Part shown: piece by piece, positions 33,695 to 44,684 of the stretch
Position numbering within the stretch: position 1 is the first letter of the stretch
Layout of the letters: each line of letters begins with the position of its first letter
NCBI GenBank assembly: GCA_951394405.1
Contig: OX596338.1
Span: forward strand, 3,100,001 to 3,164,000
Reading direction: 5' to 3'
Source: Coprinellus micaceus
Lineage: Eukaryota; Basidiomycota; Agaricomycetes; Agaricales; Psathyrellaceae
DNA: 64,000 bases
The notes under the pieces: model-generated
What the model saw: the letters and a program-made list of their open reading frames with translations, nothing else
Told to the model about the DNA's origin: nothing
Databases searched by the model: none
Position numbers and translations under genes: made by a program

Positions 33695-35918
33695 AAGCCC
33701 TTCAAACCTGTGCATAGGGGGCAAGGCGTTCCCTCCCCAGAAGATTAGGGTGGTGCCAATGCTTGGTTCTGGTGACTGGTCCCCTCTTTTCCTTTTGGGA
33801 TGGCCTCTTGTCTCCATGCGCAACACCCGCGAAGGGCACATGGGGTTTGGACGAGTAGTATATATCTTTGGACAAATGTAACCACCCTCATTTTATTTTG
33901 GGCTTCTACCATCGACAGCGTCCAGAGTTTGTTTTCTTCGCTTCGTGCCTTTTCTTGCCTATTCCTGGCGAGCGCTTCGAATCTGGAATATGCGAACCCC
34001 GGTCTCGAGGGAGGAGCCTGATCCACCAACTTCGCGGTTGCGGTAGGCCCCCTCGGGCTCGATAGGCCTGGTTGCCCATTGGTCAGCCTACCGGTCTTCT
34101 TCCCCCTCTTCCCCCTCCCTTCTTCCTGTCTTCTGGTTGGTCAGTTGGTCAACTGGCTAGCCTTGGCTAGCTAGCTCACGGCTGTTATCGGTATTCGGTC
34201 GAGGGCCGCATCGAACACTTTCGGTCTCGGTGTATTATCCGTCCGTGCCTTTTTGATGGGCCCTCGAGGCGGTCCACGGTCTCTTCGATGGAGTGGGACC
34301 GCTATCGACCGGGAGCTTTCATACCCGAGTTCTGGGTTTGCTTGGACTCGCATGATTCGCAATCTTATTGTCTTTTGACTCGAGTCTCATACGCCCGTTT
34401 GTCGTTTTGGTCCATGCGTTTGTCCTTTTAGACCCGTCCTCCTTTTCGGTCCGTAAACGGCCTACGACGATCGGGCGATATGTTTCCGTTGGGTTGTCGG
34501 TCCAGGCAGTGGGTGGTCTGGGTCCGAGCGAGCGCGCTGATAAGATTAAATGTGGAGTTTACCCCTTCCTGGACCCCCCAGTTCTGTTCCGCGTCGGTGG
34601 TCTGGAAGGTGGTCCACACGGACACGTCTTCCAAGATCTCACCGCGGGCGCCACCGGTAGACTAGCGCTCACTGGGACCTGGTCCAACGTTCGTGCTCCA
34701 GCCAGTGTTCGCATGGAAAAATCTCAACAGAAACGCCCATGCTCGATTCGGGGTTTGGGCGCCAAATGGGTCCCGCGCGTGTCAGGCGACTCTACGCAGG
34801 TGAGCGAATTCGTGGACGGATAGATTGTTAGGCGGTGGTCAGACAGCATGGAAGATCAGTCAAGTTTTGTATCAATACACTCCATGTCGAAGAGATAGAA
34901 GGGTCCCTTCCCCTTGCCCACCAAGCGCCCATACCGTGAACCCGGACTCGGACGTTCGTCCCATGATCCCCTCCTGTGACTCGGAGCTCTGATATTTGTC
35001 ACCGACACGTATGTGCTTCTGCGGTTTACCTCCTCGGCGCTTGGCCAGCTCTTGTCCTCCTCTGAGTACCGTGCGTTTTTACACCGTGTCAGTGTCAGAC
35101 GGTCAGTATGTGGTGTACCGGTGCAAGTAGGATAGGTGCCCCGGAATCCATTTACCATGCATTCTGCGTAGTTAAGGAGGTGGTTGTGGTGTAACACTGT
35201 ACTTGGGCGCGACGTGGATCCGGGGAAGGTGGTAAGCGCATCTCTCACCGCAGTTCGACATATCCGATAACCCGTAACACAAGTAGTTCATATCAGCTCA
35301 TATCTCCAGGTGAAAAGAGGTGATAGCATCGACGCGGATGTTCCGTATGGGATGAGCGCTCGCGTTGGACGTCCAGCGCATGGCACCGTCTTGGGAGTGT
35401 TTGGAATCTCAACAAGAATCAGAGGTGCAAGTGCGTCACTTGAGGACAATGTCGTAACGAACGCCGAATCCCCCTTGCCCAAAATAACGGAAAGGAAGGA
35501 CTCACCTGTTTGAACGTTCGGTTGCGGGCGTCCTTCCCGGTGTCCTTCCAACTTGATATTCTATTGATCACAACATAGTATACACACATACTTGTGGTGG
35601 ATGGTGGTGACGATGGGGATGATTGGGCCGTCAAATCTAAACTGTCCACGGGAAATGGGGAAGAATAGCACAGTAGTATGTACACCGGTCGGTAAATTGA
35701 CTGCTCTGTGTCGCCGGGACGAACGGGACCTAGCCTTAACAGCATCGTCATATGCTCAAAACCCTTCGTTCTAGGTCGCCGGTAGGCTACATACCCACTT
35801 TCCACCCGGGGAAACAGCGGCTGCCGTTTCGCTTCATCTTGAAAGGAACCCACAAACTGGGCTAAGTAGATCCAGGAGGGCACCTTCGTCATTGTCGTAC
35901 AAGCTTTCAAAACCCAAG
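33695..35918. other. 2.2-kb gap without a recognisable gene
   Basis: This is the longest gap, oddly placed between two convergent stop codons. It has a pyrimidine-rich part (34080-34130), a palindrome-rich patch (34130-34175, repeated TTGGTC and GGCTAGC units) and a GC-rich stretch with recurrent GGTC/GTCC words (34200-34650). The largest open frame is 151 codons (34368-34823 plus) with no domain pattern. It could hold a decayed element, a non-coding transcript or long 3' UTRs. Confidence 0.4.
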
Positions 35919-38696
35919 TCAATGGCCCGTCATAGCCAACCCCGCCTGGATCTTGTTGATGAGCGCCCGTTTCATGAACTGCTCTTCCGCGAGAACCCTC
36001 GTCGTCTAGTTCCGAAGGATAGTTAGTTCCGTGCGCAGTAATAGGATTTTAGGAAGCACAGATAGATAGGAAGCGTCCCGAGGCGCCAAGCACGCGATAA
36101 GGTGTGAAGGGGAAAATAGGGTGAGGTCTCCGAGTCAAGTGAGGTATAGCACGGTCAGGTGAAGTGCGAGTCCGGTGGTGTGGGGTGTGACCGGTGCCAT
36201 CGGAAGGCGTTCAAAGCAGAAATAGCTCACGAAATAAGCGCGAAGCAGAAATAGAAATAGAAAGAGGGGGACAATCAAGAGTCAAAAATGTGTGAAGGGA
36301 AAAAGAAGGGTGACAGGCGAGGTCTCCCGAGGGACTGAATGCGAAAACAGGGTCAGGATGGAAGAACTCACCCTAAGGAACCTTTCTAGATCGATCCGAC
36401 CACTGTTCAAGGCACGGTGCAGGTGATATATCGTATCTTCGATCGCGTTGTCCTCTGCCACGAGGTTGAGGAGTCTATGCAGTTAAGGGAATGTTAGATC
36501 ACTTGACCTTTTTTGCAATAGGCGCCCAAAACTTACTGATTCTCCACAATACTCATCGCACACACCATCTCATCCACACTGGGGTCTCCCTTCCTCTTCA
36601 ACTCTCCAATATTGCCCTCCAGCTTCTCCACAGCTCCTCTCGTTCGCTCCGCAACACCCAAACAAACGTTCCTCACCGCTTCAAGTCTCGCACTCTCATC
36701 CTTGATCGCAGGCTCCCCATGTAGCAAGTCCCTCTGCGTTGCCCTTAACCTCTCGGCGTCCAGCTCAAACGCCTTGGACAGGCTTTGCAGTTCCGAAGTA
36801 AGCTTGGCGTGCACACGTTCATGGAGAAGCAGGAGCTCGGGGTTGGGTGGGCGCGGTGGGGGTTCGGAAATGACGTGGTTTGAAGCGTTGCCAGGAGAAT
36901 AGCCTACGCCAGGAGAAACCACACCGCCGACTGACGAACGAGGCAACCCTTGTATTCCAGCCAACTGCGCGCTGGAGCTAGAGTTATCAGTATCGTCATC
37001 GTCGAGGAGATTCGGGACGGGCGTTCGAGTCGGTGTAATAGCCGGCTGAAGTTGGCTTTGGGGTTGGGGCGGAGGATAGACTGAACCTTGGCCCGATCCA
37101 AAGTGGCCTTGTGCTCCAAAGGGAAGACTCGACCCACCAGTGGCCCCAAGGAGAGCCGGAGGCGGTGGAGGCACGGGCGGAGGTGGGGGCGAGTACTCCG
37201 CGAGTGAGTGTGGCTGTGGGTGACGTGCAATTACCGAGGGAAGGGGCTGTGGCTGTGACGTGTTTAGCCGTGGCTGTGCGCCGAGGCCCTGGGGCGTCGT
37301 ACTAAGCGCCTGTGGAACTTGCCCGAACCCTTGTATTTGTTGCGTTTGCGGGCGTGGATGAACATAAGGAGAGCCCTGCGATGATTGCGATTGGCTCGTG
37401 GTATATTGCGGCTGGGTATAGGGTATTGGGGGAACCGGGGGAGGAGGGGGAGATTGAGCTCCGAAGTGAGTCGGCGCATTTGAAATCTATTAGTCAAAAC
37501 ACCGAAGGAAAAAAACGAGAGATCGGCGTGGGTGGGGACTGTATTAGCGATCGAGGAACGTGTGGGGGTGAAAGTTCGGGAGAGGATTTACCATTGTATT
37601 GTGCCCAGCGCTTATCGGGCCCTGCACACTGCTCGCGTGCGCGGGTGTGGGTGCGGGACCAGGGACAGGGGATCGCGATCCCAGCGGAGAGAGGGAAGGG
37701 GGTCGGGGAGGGATTTGTGGTGGACCACCGGGTATGTCATGAGGCCCTACAGGGAGATGTGGGGGAGGAGGGCCGGGCGCCTGCGGATGGGTAATTGGAG
37801 TACCAACAGCAGTGCCCTTGTGATTACGATCGCAAAATAAATTTGGGAGAGAGACCAAAAGAAGGTCGCGAGACAACGACAATGACATTAGCAAGGGAAA
37901 AAAAGTGAGTGGGGTCACCGGGCTTTGTCATGACAGCGAGAAGGACATACAATAGCATGTGCCCCATGGTGAAACTCGGTCGGAGGCTTGGGAGGTGGTT
38001 TAGGGGGAGATAGAGGTGACGATGATGATGACTGATTTGGCGGTGATACCTGTACCTGAGGTTGGGAGGAGGCCGAGGTAGCACCAGGACGCGCAGGGAC
38101 AGGCGGCGGAGGCCGTTCCTGCTGCTGTTGCTGCGGCCTGGGTTGGGGTTTCGCGTATACTGGTGGCTCCTTTGAGAACTGATCTTGCAAATCCTCGAGG
38201 AGGCCACTGAGATTGCAGCCCTTGTGTGGAGGACCGATCAGACACAGAGATCCGGATTGGCTGTAGACGTGTCGTACCTCGTCCTTTCTCTGCCAGTTTT
38301 GGAGATAATCGTGACTGCAGCGACCGCTCACGTCGAGATAACGACCGGGGCGGACGAGCATATCGCTGGTGGGGACGACATAGACCAAGGGTGGTTGTCT
38401 AGGGTACTCCCGCACGACCCAGACTGCGAGGGGGATATTGTAGCTGGCGCCGCGGTACGAGATGGGGAGGAGGCCGTGGAGACAGAGGAGCAGCTGGGCG
38501 CGGCCATCGTCAAAGGCTGGACAGCGATCGGGGTGGGTCAACGGGGACAAGATCAGGGCGACAGCAACGCACTGTACACGTCAGACTTGGGCTGGAGGGC
38601 ATGGAAGCGAGCAAGAGCGCTGTCGACGTCGGCAAAGACGCGATCGCCAGCTGCGTAGAGCGATACCTGCTGCCTGAGCCAGGCGTGGACACTCAT
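35919..38696 (-). CDS. ESCRT-I subunit Vps23/TSG101
   Basis: Starts at the ATG at 38696 (MSVHAWLRQQVSLYAAGDRV) and stops at 35919. The N-terminal UEV domain is clear: KSDVYTFDDGRAQLLLCLHG, YRGASYNIPLAVWVVREYP, PTSDMLVRPGRYLDVSGRC, without a catalytic Cys, as in TSG101. A Pro/Gln-rich linker follows, then a coiled coil (LLLHERVHAKLTSELQSL ... RDLLHGEP). The steadiness box near the C-terminus (NLVAEDNAIEDTIYHLHRAL) is completed by a last exon (35919-36005) encoding TTRVLAEEQFMKRALINKIQ. Vps23 binds ubiquitinated cargo and starts ESCRT sorting into multivesicular bodies. The last intron, 36006-36371, is 366 nt, about seven times the usual size here. The gene is divergent from the TEA factor. Confidence 0.9.
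36006..36371 (-). repeat. Long last intron of Vps23 with internal degenerate repeats
   Basis: The plus-strand segments around 36097-36140 and 36285-36330 share TGTGAAGGG, AAAA, GGGTGA and GAGGTCTCC in the same order. GCAGAAATAG recurs two to three times around 36215-36250. The donor (GTGAGT at 36371) and acceptor (CTAG at 36006) keep phase 0. Confidence 0.5.
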
Positions 38697-38963
38697 CGTC
38701 GACGGTGAGCGCCTAATTGGAGTGGCAGACGTCGCCTCGGGGAGGAACCGGATTCCGGGGAAGTGGTGCAGCTCGGCCTGGGATTGCCGGGTGATGGATG
38801 GGATCTCCATTTGGCAGGAGGTTCCCGCCGCTGTGGTCCCATGGACCTGGCCCCATTTTAGGCAGGCACAAAGAGATCGCAGATGGAATCGGGCGCATCG
38901 GATCTTGGGAACTAGTCATTCCGATATATAGAGAGCCAGGCCATCTCTCTTCCCCCCTCCACC
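38697..38963. promoter_or_regulatory. Shared divergent promoter, Vps23 and TEA-factor genes
   Basis: 267 bp separate the two start codons. A TATATAG motif at 38926-38932 lies only about 35 bp upstream of the TEA-factor ATG. Confidence 0.45.
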
Positions 38964-40482
38964 ATGAAGAAAGACGACACCCTTACCCCCCAGCGCAAGC
39001 ACCGCAAGCTCCTCAAAGACGGCTCCGGCGTCGAGGTCTGGCCAGAGTCCATCGAGAAGATCTTCGTCCAAGGTCAGTATGCTCTTGTCCGCGTCGAACA
39101 CCCCTAATTAGCGCCCCCTCAGGCCTCCGCGAATACTGGCAGTCTCCCTATGCAACCTACTCCCAGTCCAGGGGCCGCTCCCGATGGAGGAACCAGTTCC
39201 TCGTCGACTATCTCATGCGGCATGGCATCGAGCGCACCAAAAAGCAGGTCGCATCGCACATCCAGGTCCTGCGGAATATGTGGAAGGGTCAGCCAGGTAC
39301 GTCGAAATTTTTCTTCTGGGCTCCGGGATCGCATTTCCTGACCCCTTCCCCAGAGTTCCATCTCGTCGCTGGCGGCGATGAGGCGGTCGATCCTGTAACA
39401 CACATCCCAATTAAGGAGGAGAACAGCGACGGCCATAGTCTTGTGCCCTTTGAGTGGGACGACCGCGAATCCTCTCACTCCGCCTCCCCCGACTTCTCCC
39501 CAGCAGACTCTCAAGCAGACTTCCCTCTGACCCCAGAACAGAAACTATTCCCCCTCGATTCGAACGGCTACATCAAGCAAGAGTCGAGTCCCGGGAACCT
39601 GTACCTCCACTCCAACCCTCAGATCGCCTCTCCCACCACCTCCCCGGGTTCTAACTACCAACATCAACTCCCGGATTATGGCGTCAAACCCAGCACCTAT
39701 TCCCCTTCTCCAACTGGCGCTTTCCCCTCCAACACGACGTCATACCCTCGTTATACCCAGAACAGGATCACCACGCTTCATATGTTCGCCGAGGGAATGA
39801 CGACCTTCTCCGTCAACGTCGACGCCCTCAACCAGGCGACCCCTTCTCCACGGCCTACCCTCGGTCTGCGGATAAAACTATCCGTGCCCCTCCTCAATGA
39901 CGTACGCAGCCCCCCGACTCTGCACGGCTTCACAGCCAGTGTGGCTGTAGCCCAAATTTGGAGCGGTGCCGCCAAGTGCACCACCAAGGTCACGGCAGGC
40001 GGCGAGTGCATCTACACCGAGTCCGAACCCCTCCAAATCGCTAGCATAACCAACTCCGGCGCAGTCAATGTTCATCTCCCAGACTCGTCCCTAAGTCGCT
40101 GCAGATGGCTCGATCCAAGTACGCATTGTTCCCCTTTTTTAGACTCTGGCTCCCGCGTACTAATTGCCACCTCTCTTTTTCTCTCTCTGTCTCCATAGAT
40201 GCTCCGACGACGCTGACTCAAGAGCTTGTCGTTGATGATCAGGTTCTCCTGTATCTGATATACGACCTCGATCGCAAAAACGGGTTCATGCCTTCGGCGG
40301 AGTTCCTGGGATTCCAGCACTACAAGCACTCGACCCCCTCGAGTGCCTCCGGTGCTACGCCACAGCAATACCCGACTGCCCAGTCCCACTCACGGCGTGT
40401 GTCCGCCCAAATTTCAGGACCGGGTTCATATTCCCTCGGCGCATCCAACCCGTACTCCGTGGTCCCGTCAATACCGCGTTAA
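38964..40482 (+). CDS. TEA/ATTS-domain transcription factor (Tec1/AbaA type)
   Basis: Predicted 443 residues in four exons: 38964-39072, 39123-39296, 39354-40118 and 40199-40482. The TEA DNA-binding domain fills residues about 12-95: RKLLKDGSGVEVWPESIEK, FVQGLREYWQSPYATYSQ, then NQFLVDYLMRHGIERTKKQ and VASHIQVLRNMWKG, which form the recognition helix region. It binds the CATTCY-type element. The rest is Ser/Pro-rich with two acidic stretches. A beta-rich region (HMFAEGMTTFSVNVDAL ... TLGLRIKLSVPLL) is reminiscent of the C-terminal partner-binding half of animal TEADs, but I am unsure of that. Ascomycete relatives (AbaA, Tec1) control conidiation and filamentous growth. The target genes here are unknown. 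Confidence 0.9.
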
Positions 40483-41246
40483 ATGGGCTGACTGCGTCGC
40501 CTTTTGGACGGATTTCACACTTTTGGTTTTTGGTTTCCTGGGCTTTCGTCTCGTTAGTAATATGTTTATTGACTATTGTATCATAATCCCCGCGCCCTGC
40601 GCCCAACTCCCTTTCCCCCTCCCTCCTCTTCTTTTGGGACCTCCATACCCTACAAATTCGTTTCCTATTTTTATTACTCACCGATGGACTCTACTGGTTT
40701 ACGAACCACCTTTTTCTGACTTTTCCCCCTCCCCCTCTCATCTCTCTCTTCCTCTCTTGACATGTTGTTGTATTGGGCTGGTTCTACTGCTGGAACTCAT
40801 TCTGCTACCTCTCCCTCTTGACTCTCCCCTCTAACGACCCCCCGCCATCTGTAAAACCACCACTGTTTTCATATCATCGTCATCATCATCATCATCCCCC
40901 ACCTGTGTATTGGTACATTCACGAGGAACCCTGCAATGACAACACGTTACGAACTATCACATAAACCTTTGCGTTATTTAGCCTTTTCGCACATCCCGAG
41001 TCGGGAGTCTAAGCAAAGCTCTTGTGTGAAGAGCGAAAATAAGCCTCTGTGGATCGGAAGTGATGATGTATTTTTACAGTAGCGGCTGATTGGCTTGCAA
41101 CCGCATGATACGACTAGCGATACTACAAACTCTTCCCCCTTCCTGATCTACAACCCCAACAGCAATCGTACACCAAAAGGTAAACAGACCCAGAGACAGA
41201 GCAGAGAGAGTCAGAGCAAAGTGGAGAAGGGGTGTGGGTCACCCCC
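40483..41246. other. Convergent gap with microsatellite
   Basis: About 764 bp of strongly CT-rich sequence lie between the TEA-factor and Noc3 stops. It is probably mostly the TEA-factor 3' UTR. It includes a short CAT microsatellite at about 40876-40896. I see no gene. Confidence 0.5.
40876..40896. repeat. CAT trinucleotide microsatellite
   Basis: About six CAT/CGT units in tandem in a 3' untranslated region; a candidate length marker. Confidence 0.6.
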
Positions 41247-44200
41247 TCATGACGAAGCTGAAGAGGAATAGCCCAACAACTTCTTCGCCTCCTCGCGAAC
41301 CCGCGGATCCCAATGTCTCCTCTGCAGCAGGTGGAGCTCCCAAAAGCTCGACTCAAACGGTTGACACAGCTGCGGATCATCTACATCGGGGCGGTATATC
41401 CCATTATACGTCCTGTCCTCCGTGGACAACAGCGCCTCGAGCTGTGGGTGCTTGACGACGAGGCTCTTCGTGAACCGTATCGAACGCACAGCGACAGGCG
41501 CGGGCCAGTGCATCGCGGCCCCGAGCAGTCGTTTCGCAAAGGCTGCTGCACGCCATGGGGGCCCAGCGCCACCTGCTGCCGCGCCGCCTTTCGTTGGGGC
41601 AAACACGACATCGAGGCAGCGGAAGAGCAGTTCAGCTATACTGCTCGAGGATGATGACGTCGAGTCCGACTTTGGCGCAGAGGAGTATCGGGAGGAGGAG
41701 TATGCGGTGGTTATGCTCTGGATGCCAGGATGTGGCTTGTCGATGTCGTGCATCAGACTTAATGGAAGTATCATCGCGAACAGCTGCGAGATGAAGTCTG
41801 TCAGATCGATGTTTAGGGCTTCTCCTGCGGATCAGGGGTAGCAGAGGTCAAGCGCAATCGGGAGAGAGTGGGTTAATGTGGCCAGATTGGCGTACGCGTC
41901 GTCGGCGACGGCAGTTTCCAGAGAGGTCGGGATTGGGCCACATGGGGAGGTGGTGTTAAGGTGTTGAATAAGGCGAAAAAAAATCAGCATTTGAGCTTGT
42001 TCGGGATAAGCGGAAGGACGGGTGTATGTACTGACCTTGACCAGAAAGTAGCTCGAACGCCGTGCTGATGCACAGCAGCCGGTGGCAGACGTTCTTGAAC
42101 TCTCCGAGCGACCCGGAGGCCAGGTGAGCGTCCGCGTCTTCAGGATCTGTAGTGTCCTGCTCAATCAGATCCTTCAGCACCTGCATGAGGTCCTTGAAGA
42201 AGTCGATGTTGACCAAATGGGCAAACTTGGCAATTCCGGACAGCGCGGCGGGAAGAAGGATCGTAGGCGTCGGGCTCTTCAGTATCCGGAAGTACAGCGC
42301 AAACAGCAGTTTCAATGTCTCCGTTTGCTACAGAAAATCTCGTTAGGGTTTCATTTAGGAGCGACAAGCGAGGACTTACAGTGACCTCCCGCTCTTCCTT
42401 GTCAACCTCTGCCTCTGCCTCGTGAAGTTCCTTTTCAATCTCCTTGCGTTCCTTCAACGTCTTTTTGGCTTTCTTGCTGAGATGTGGCTGGTCCTTCTTC
42501 TTGATTTTTTGTTTGGAAGTCTGCTTAGCCTCTTCCTTGTCAACCCTTGTCTGAGACGCGCGAACGCCCAACTCTGTCCTTAGCCGCAGGTGCAGCAGAC
42601 ATGACAGGACGTTGGGGTGCACCTTGAACCGCCTCTCCTTGATCATGCGGTTCATAACCCGAACAACTTCCAACGACGCCCCCCCGGTTAGATCTGCGCG
42701 AAAAACGCCATTCAGAGCGTTCAGGCAGCGTTCCGAAGTCTAAGCGAAAAGTGGGGGGAGAAGGGTGAGATTGCCCGTCAAACTGTTTGAGCTAGAAGGC
42801 CCACGAACCTCGTCCCAGGATCGCTTGCTTATCCGCGCCACTACAGCCGACATGAGGTTTTGACGGAAGTTAAAGTGGGTGACCTCTGTCAATAGAGTAC
42901 ACATGCATTGGATTGCGATGTCGGAGAGTTCGGAACGTCCTATCCATCGGAAGTGCATCGTTTAGAACAGCTGGGCCGTGCATGTGGAGAGGCGGTTGGC
43001 GCACCTTTTAGCTCTCGGTCCAATAGACGTAGGTATGCTTGATACGAGATGACCAGGCCTTGTTCCCATTCACGTTGGCGAGCGACTATCTGGCTGACCT
43101 TTTCACCCTTTTCCTTCTCCGTCAGTTCACGTATCCGGTACCCGGGCAAAATATCCTTGAAGACGGCGAGCTGGGACAGGATAGCGAGTTTGCGAATGAC
43201 GGGATCGTTGGATATAGGCTCGCTTTCGGTCGGCACGGTAACTTGGAACAGCGCGAAGCTATGAAGTCGCCTGAGCATGCCTAGCTAATCCCAACGTCAA
43301 TAGGGTAAACAGATAGCAACTAAAATGAAAGTAATAATTACGCTGTTCTCTGGGTCGGCGAGGATTTCCTGACAGATGCTGGCAATCTGCTCCTTCGCCA
43401 GTTCGACACGCAGCTCCCTAGACTTGGTCTGCAGCACGGTTGCGATGGCCGGTTTGCCGAACCGTGCCCCAGTCGAAACGTCTTCGCGTGTGGGTCGAGG
43501 AGCTGGTTCTGGTTCGTCCTCGGAGCTGCTGTCATCTTCGGACGAGTCTTCATCTTTTGGCGCGACTCTGAGGGCTTTAGTGCCAGTGCTCCTGATCTGG
43601 CCATCTGCTAGCTTAATGGGCAACCTTGCGACCTCGTTCTTGTCTTCTGCAACCTTCAGCCGCCGTGGGGCCAGCTCGTATGGCATCTCTTCGTCAGAGT
43701 CGTCTTCCAGTTCGGAGTGGTCTGGGTATTGGTCCGAAGAGCCACCTTCCTCGTCTTCGTCCTCGTCATCCCCCGAACCAACTCCTGAGACGTCGGACAC
43801 ATCCTCGTCGATGCCAGAACTCCATTCATCCTCGTCCGACTCGCCGTCAGAGTCTATTGGGGGTAAACTATCCGGTGTGGCGGCTCTCCTCACGGGTTTG
43901 TTGAGTTCGTGCAACCGAATGGTCTCCTTTTTACTCCTGCATGAATTAAGGGACTATAACGCGTGAGATCCCAGGACAGACGCACCTCATAATCCCCTTC
44001 TTATCCAACTTCGTGAGGAAGCCCATCGAGCCTCCAAACTCCTCCAACATGCCAACGTCGTCATCGGACAACTCCACATCGTCGTCCTCATCGTTCACGG
44101 GAACAGGGATGAAGCCTCTATCAGCAAACTTCTCTTTGCGGGGTGCACCATCTACTTGAGCCAGTTTCCGCTTCTTGGTTGCGGCCGCCTGATAGATGGA

Positions 44201-44304
44201 TAGATGGGTTTTAGAGTCCACCCAGTCGGAAATGAAAGGATGATAGAGCTCGCCTGGTCTGCGGGTGCCGTCCTCTTCTTTCCTTTTCCTCCTCTGGGAG
44301 CCAT
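41247..44304 (-). CDS. Noc3, nucleolar complex protein 3
   Basis: Multi-exon gene of roughly 800 residues, from the ATG at 44304 (MAPRGGKGKKRTAPADQA) to the stop at 41247-41249. The N-terminal region is basic, then strongly acidic (Asp/Glu/Ser runs at 43500-43900). The NOC3 hallmark AVFKDILPGYRIRELTEKEKGEKVS follows, then armadillo-like helices (IAIQCMCTLLTEVTHFNF, VVRVMNRMIKERRFKVHPNV), a Lys/Glu-rich helix, and the C-terminal CBF/Mak21-like region (FTKSLVVKHPQLEALLSTED, YRPDVDDPQL). Noc3 pairs with Noc2 to carry pre-60S ribosomes from nucleolus to nucleoplasm; in yeast it also helps load replication licensing factors. Exon borders were followed only approximately between 42000 and 43300. 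Confidence 0.88.
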
Positions 44305-44684
44305 TTTGCGAATATGAAGCGGGACTTGAGCGACCTTAACCTGGCCGTGGCAAACGAGCGCCGGTTCAATACAAAATCTTTTCGGACCATCATTTCCGGT
44401 CCGACATCGGACCGTCAGACTTGGACCCACAACCTCGAGTTCTCCGCAACACGGGTGACTTTCTCAGTGGTCGCAAGCCCACGAGAGCTATATCAGGAGA
44501 CAAAACGCATAGATACAAGAAAGATAATGCAAAGTCCGGGGTAAATAGTGGGCCAGATACGGTCGCATGGAGTGCTCGCTCTGCAGTTATAATGAAATGT
44601 GTTGTGTACATAGTGATATTAGAGGTGCCTCTCAAGAAAATAAATATCATAGTGTTCCAAGCTCTTGCCAGGCGAATATATAGG
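44305..44684. other. Tandem gap upstream of Noc3
   Basis: About 380 bp lie between the stop of the NACHT gene and the Noc3 ATG. The left part should be the Noc3 promoter and the AT-rich right part (44590-44680) the 3' end of the NACHT transcript. Confidence 0.5.

Noticed and set aside
34368..34823. 151-codon plus-strand frame in the 2.2-kb gap
   Set aside because: No domain, no matching spliced continuation and composition unlike the real genes nearby.
40876..40896. CAT repeats as a possible CRISPR-like or regulatory array
   Set aside because: A plain trinucleotide microsatellite without spacers in a eukaryotic 3' UTR.
43376..43966. 196-codon plus-strand Ser-rich frame over the Noc3 acidic region
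   Set aside because: Ser runs are the reverse reading of GAC/GAG-rich codons of the acidic stretch in Noc3; no support as a gene.
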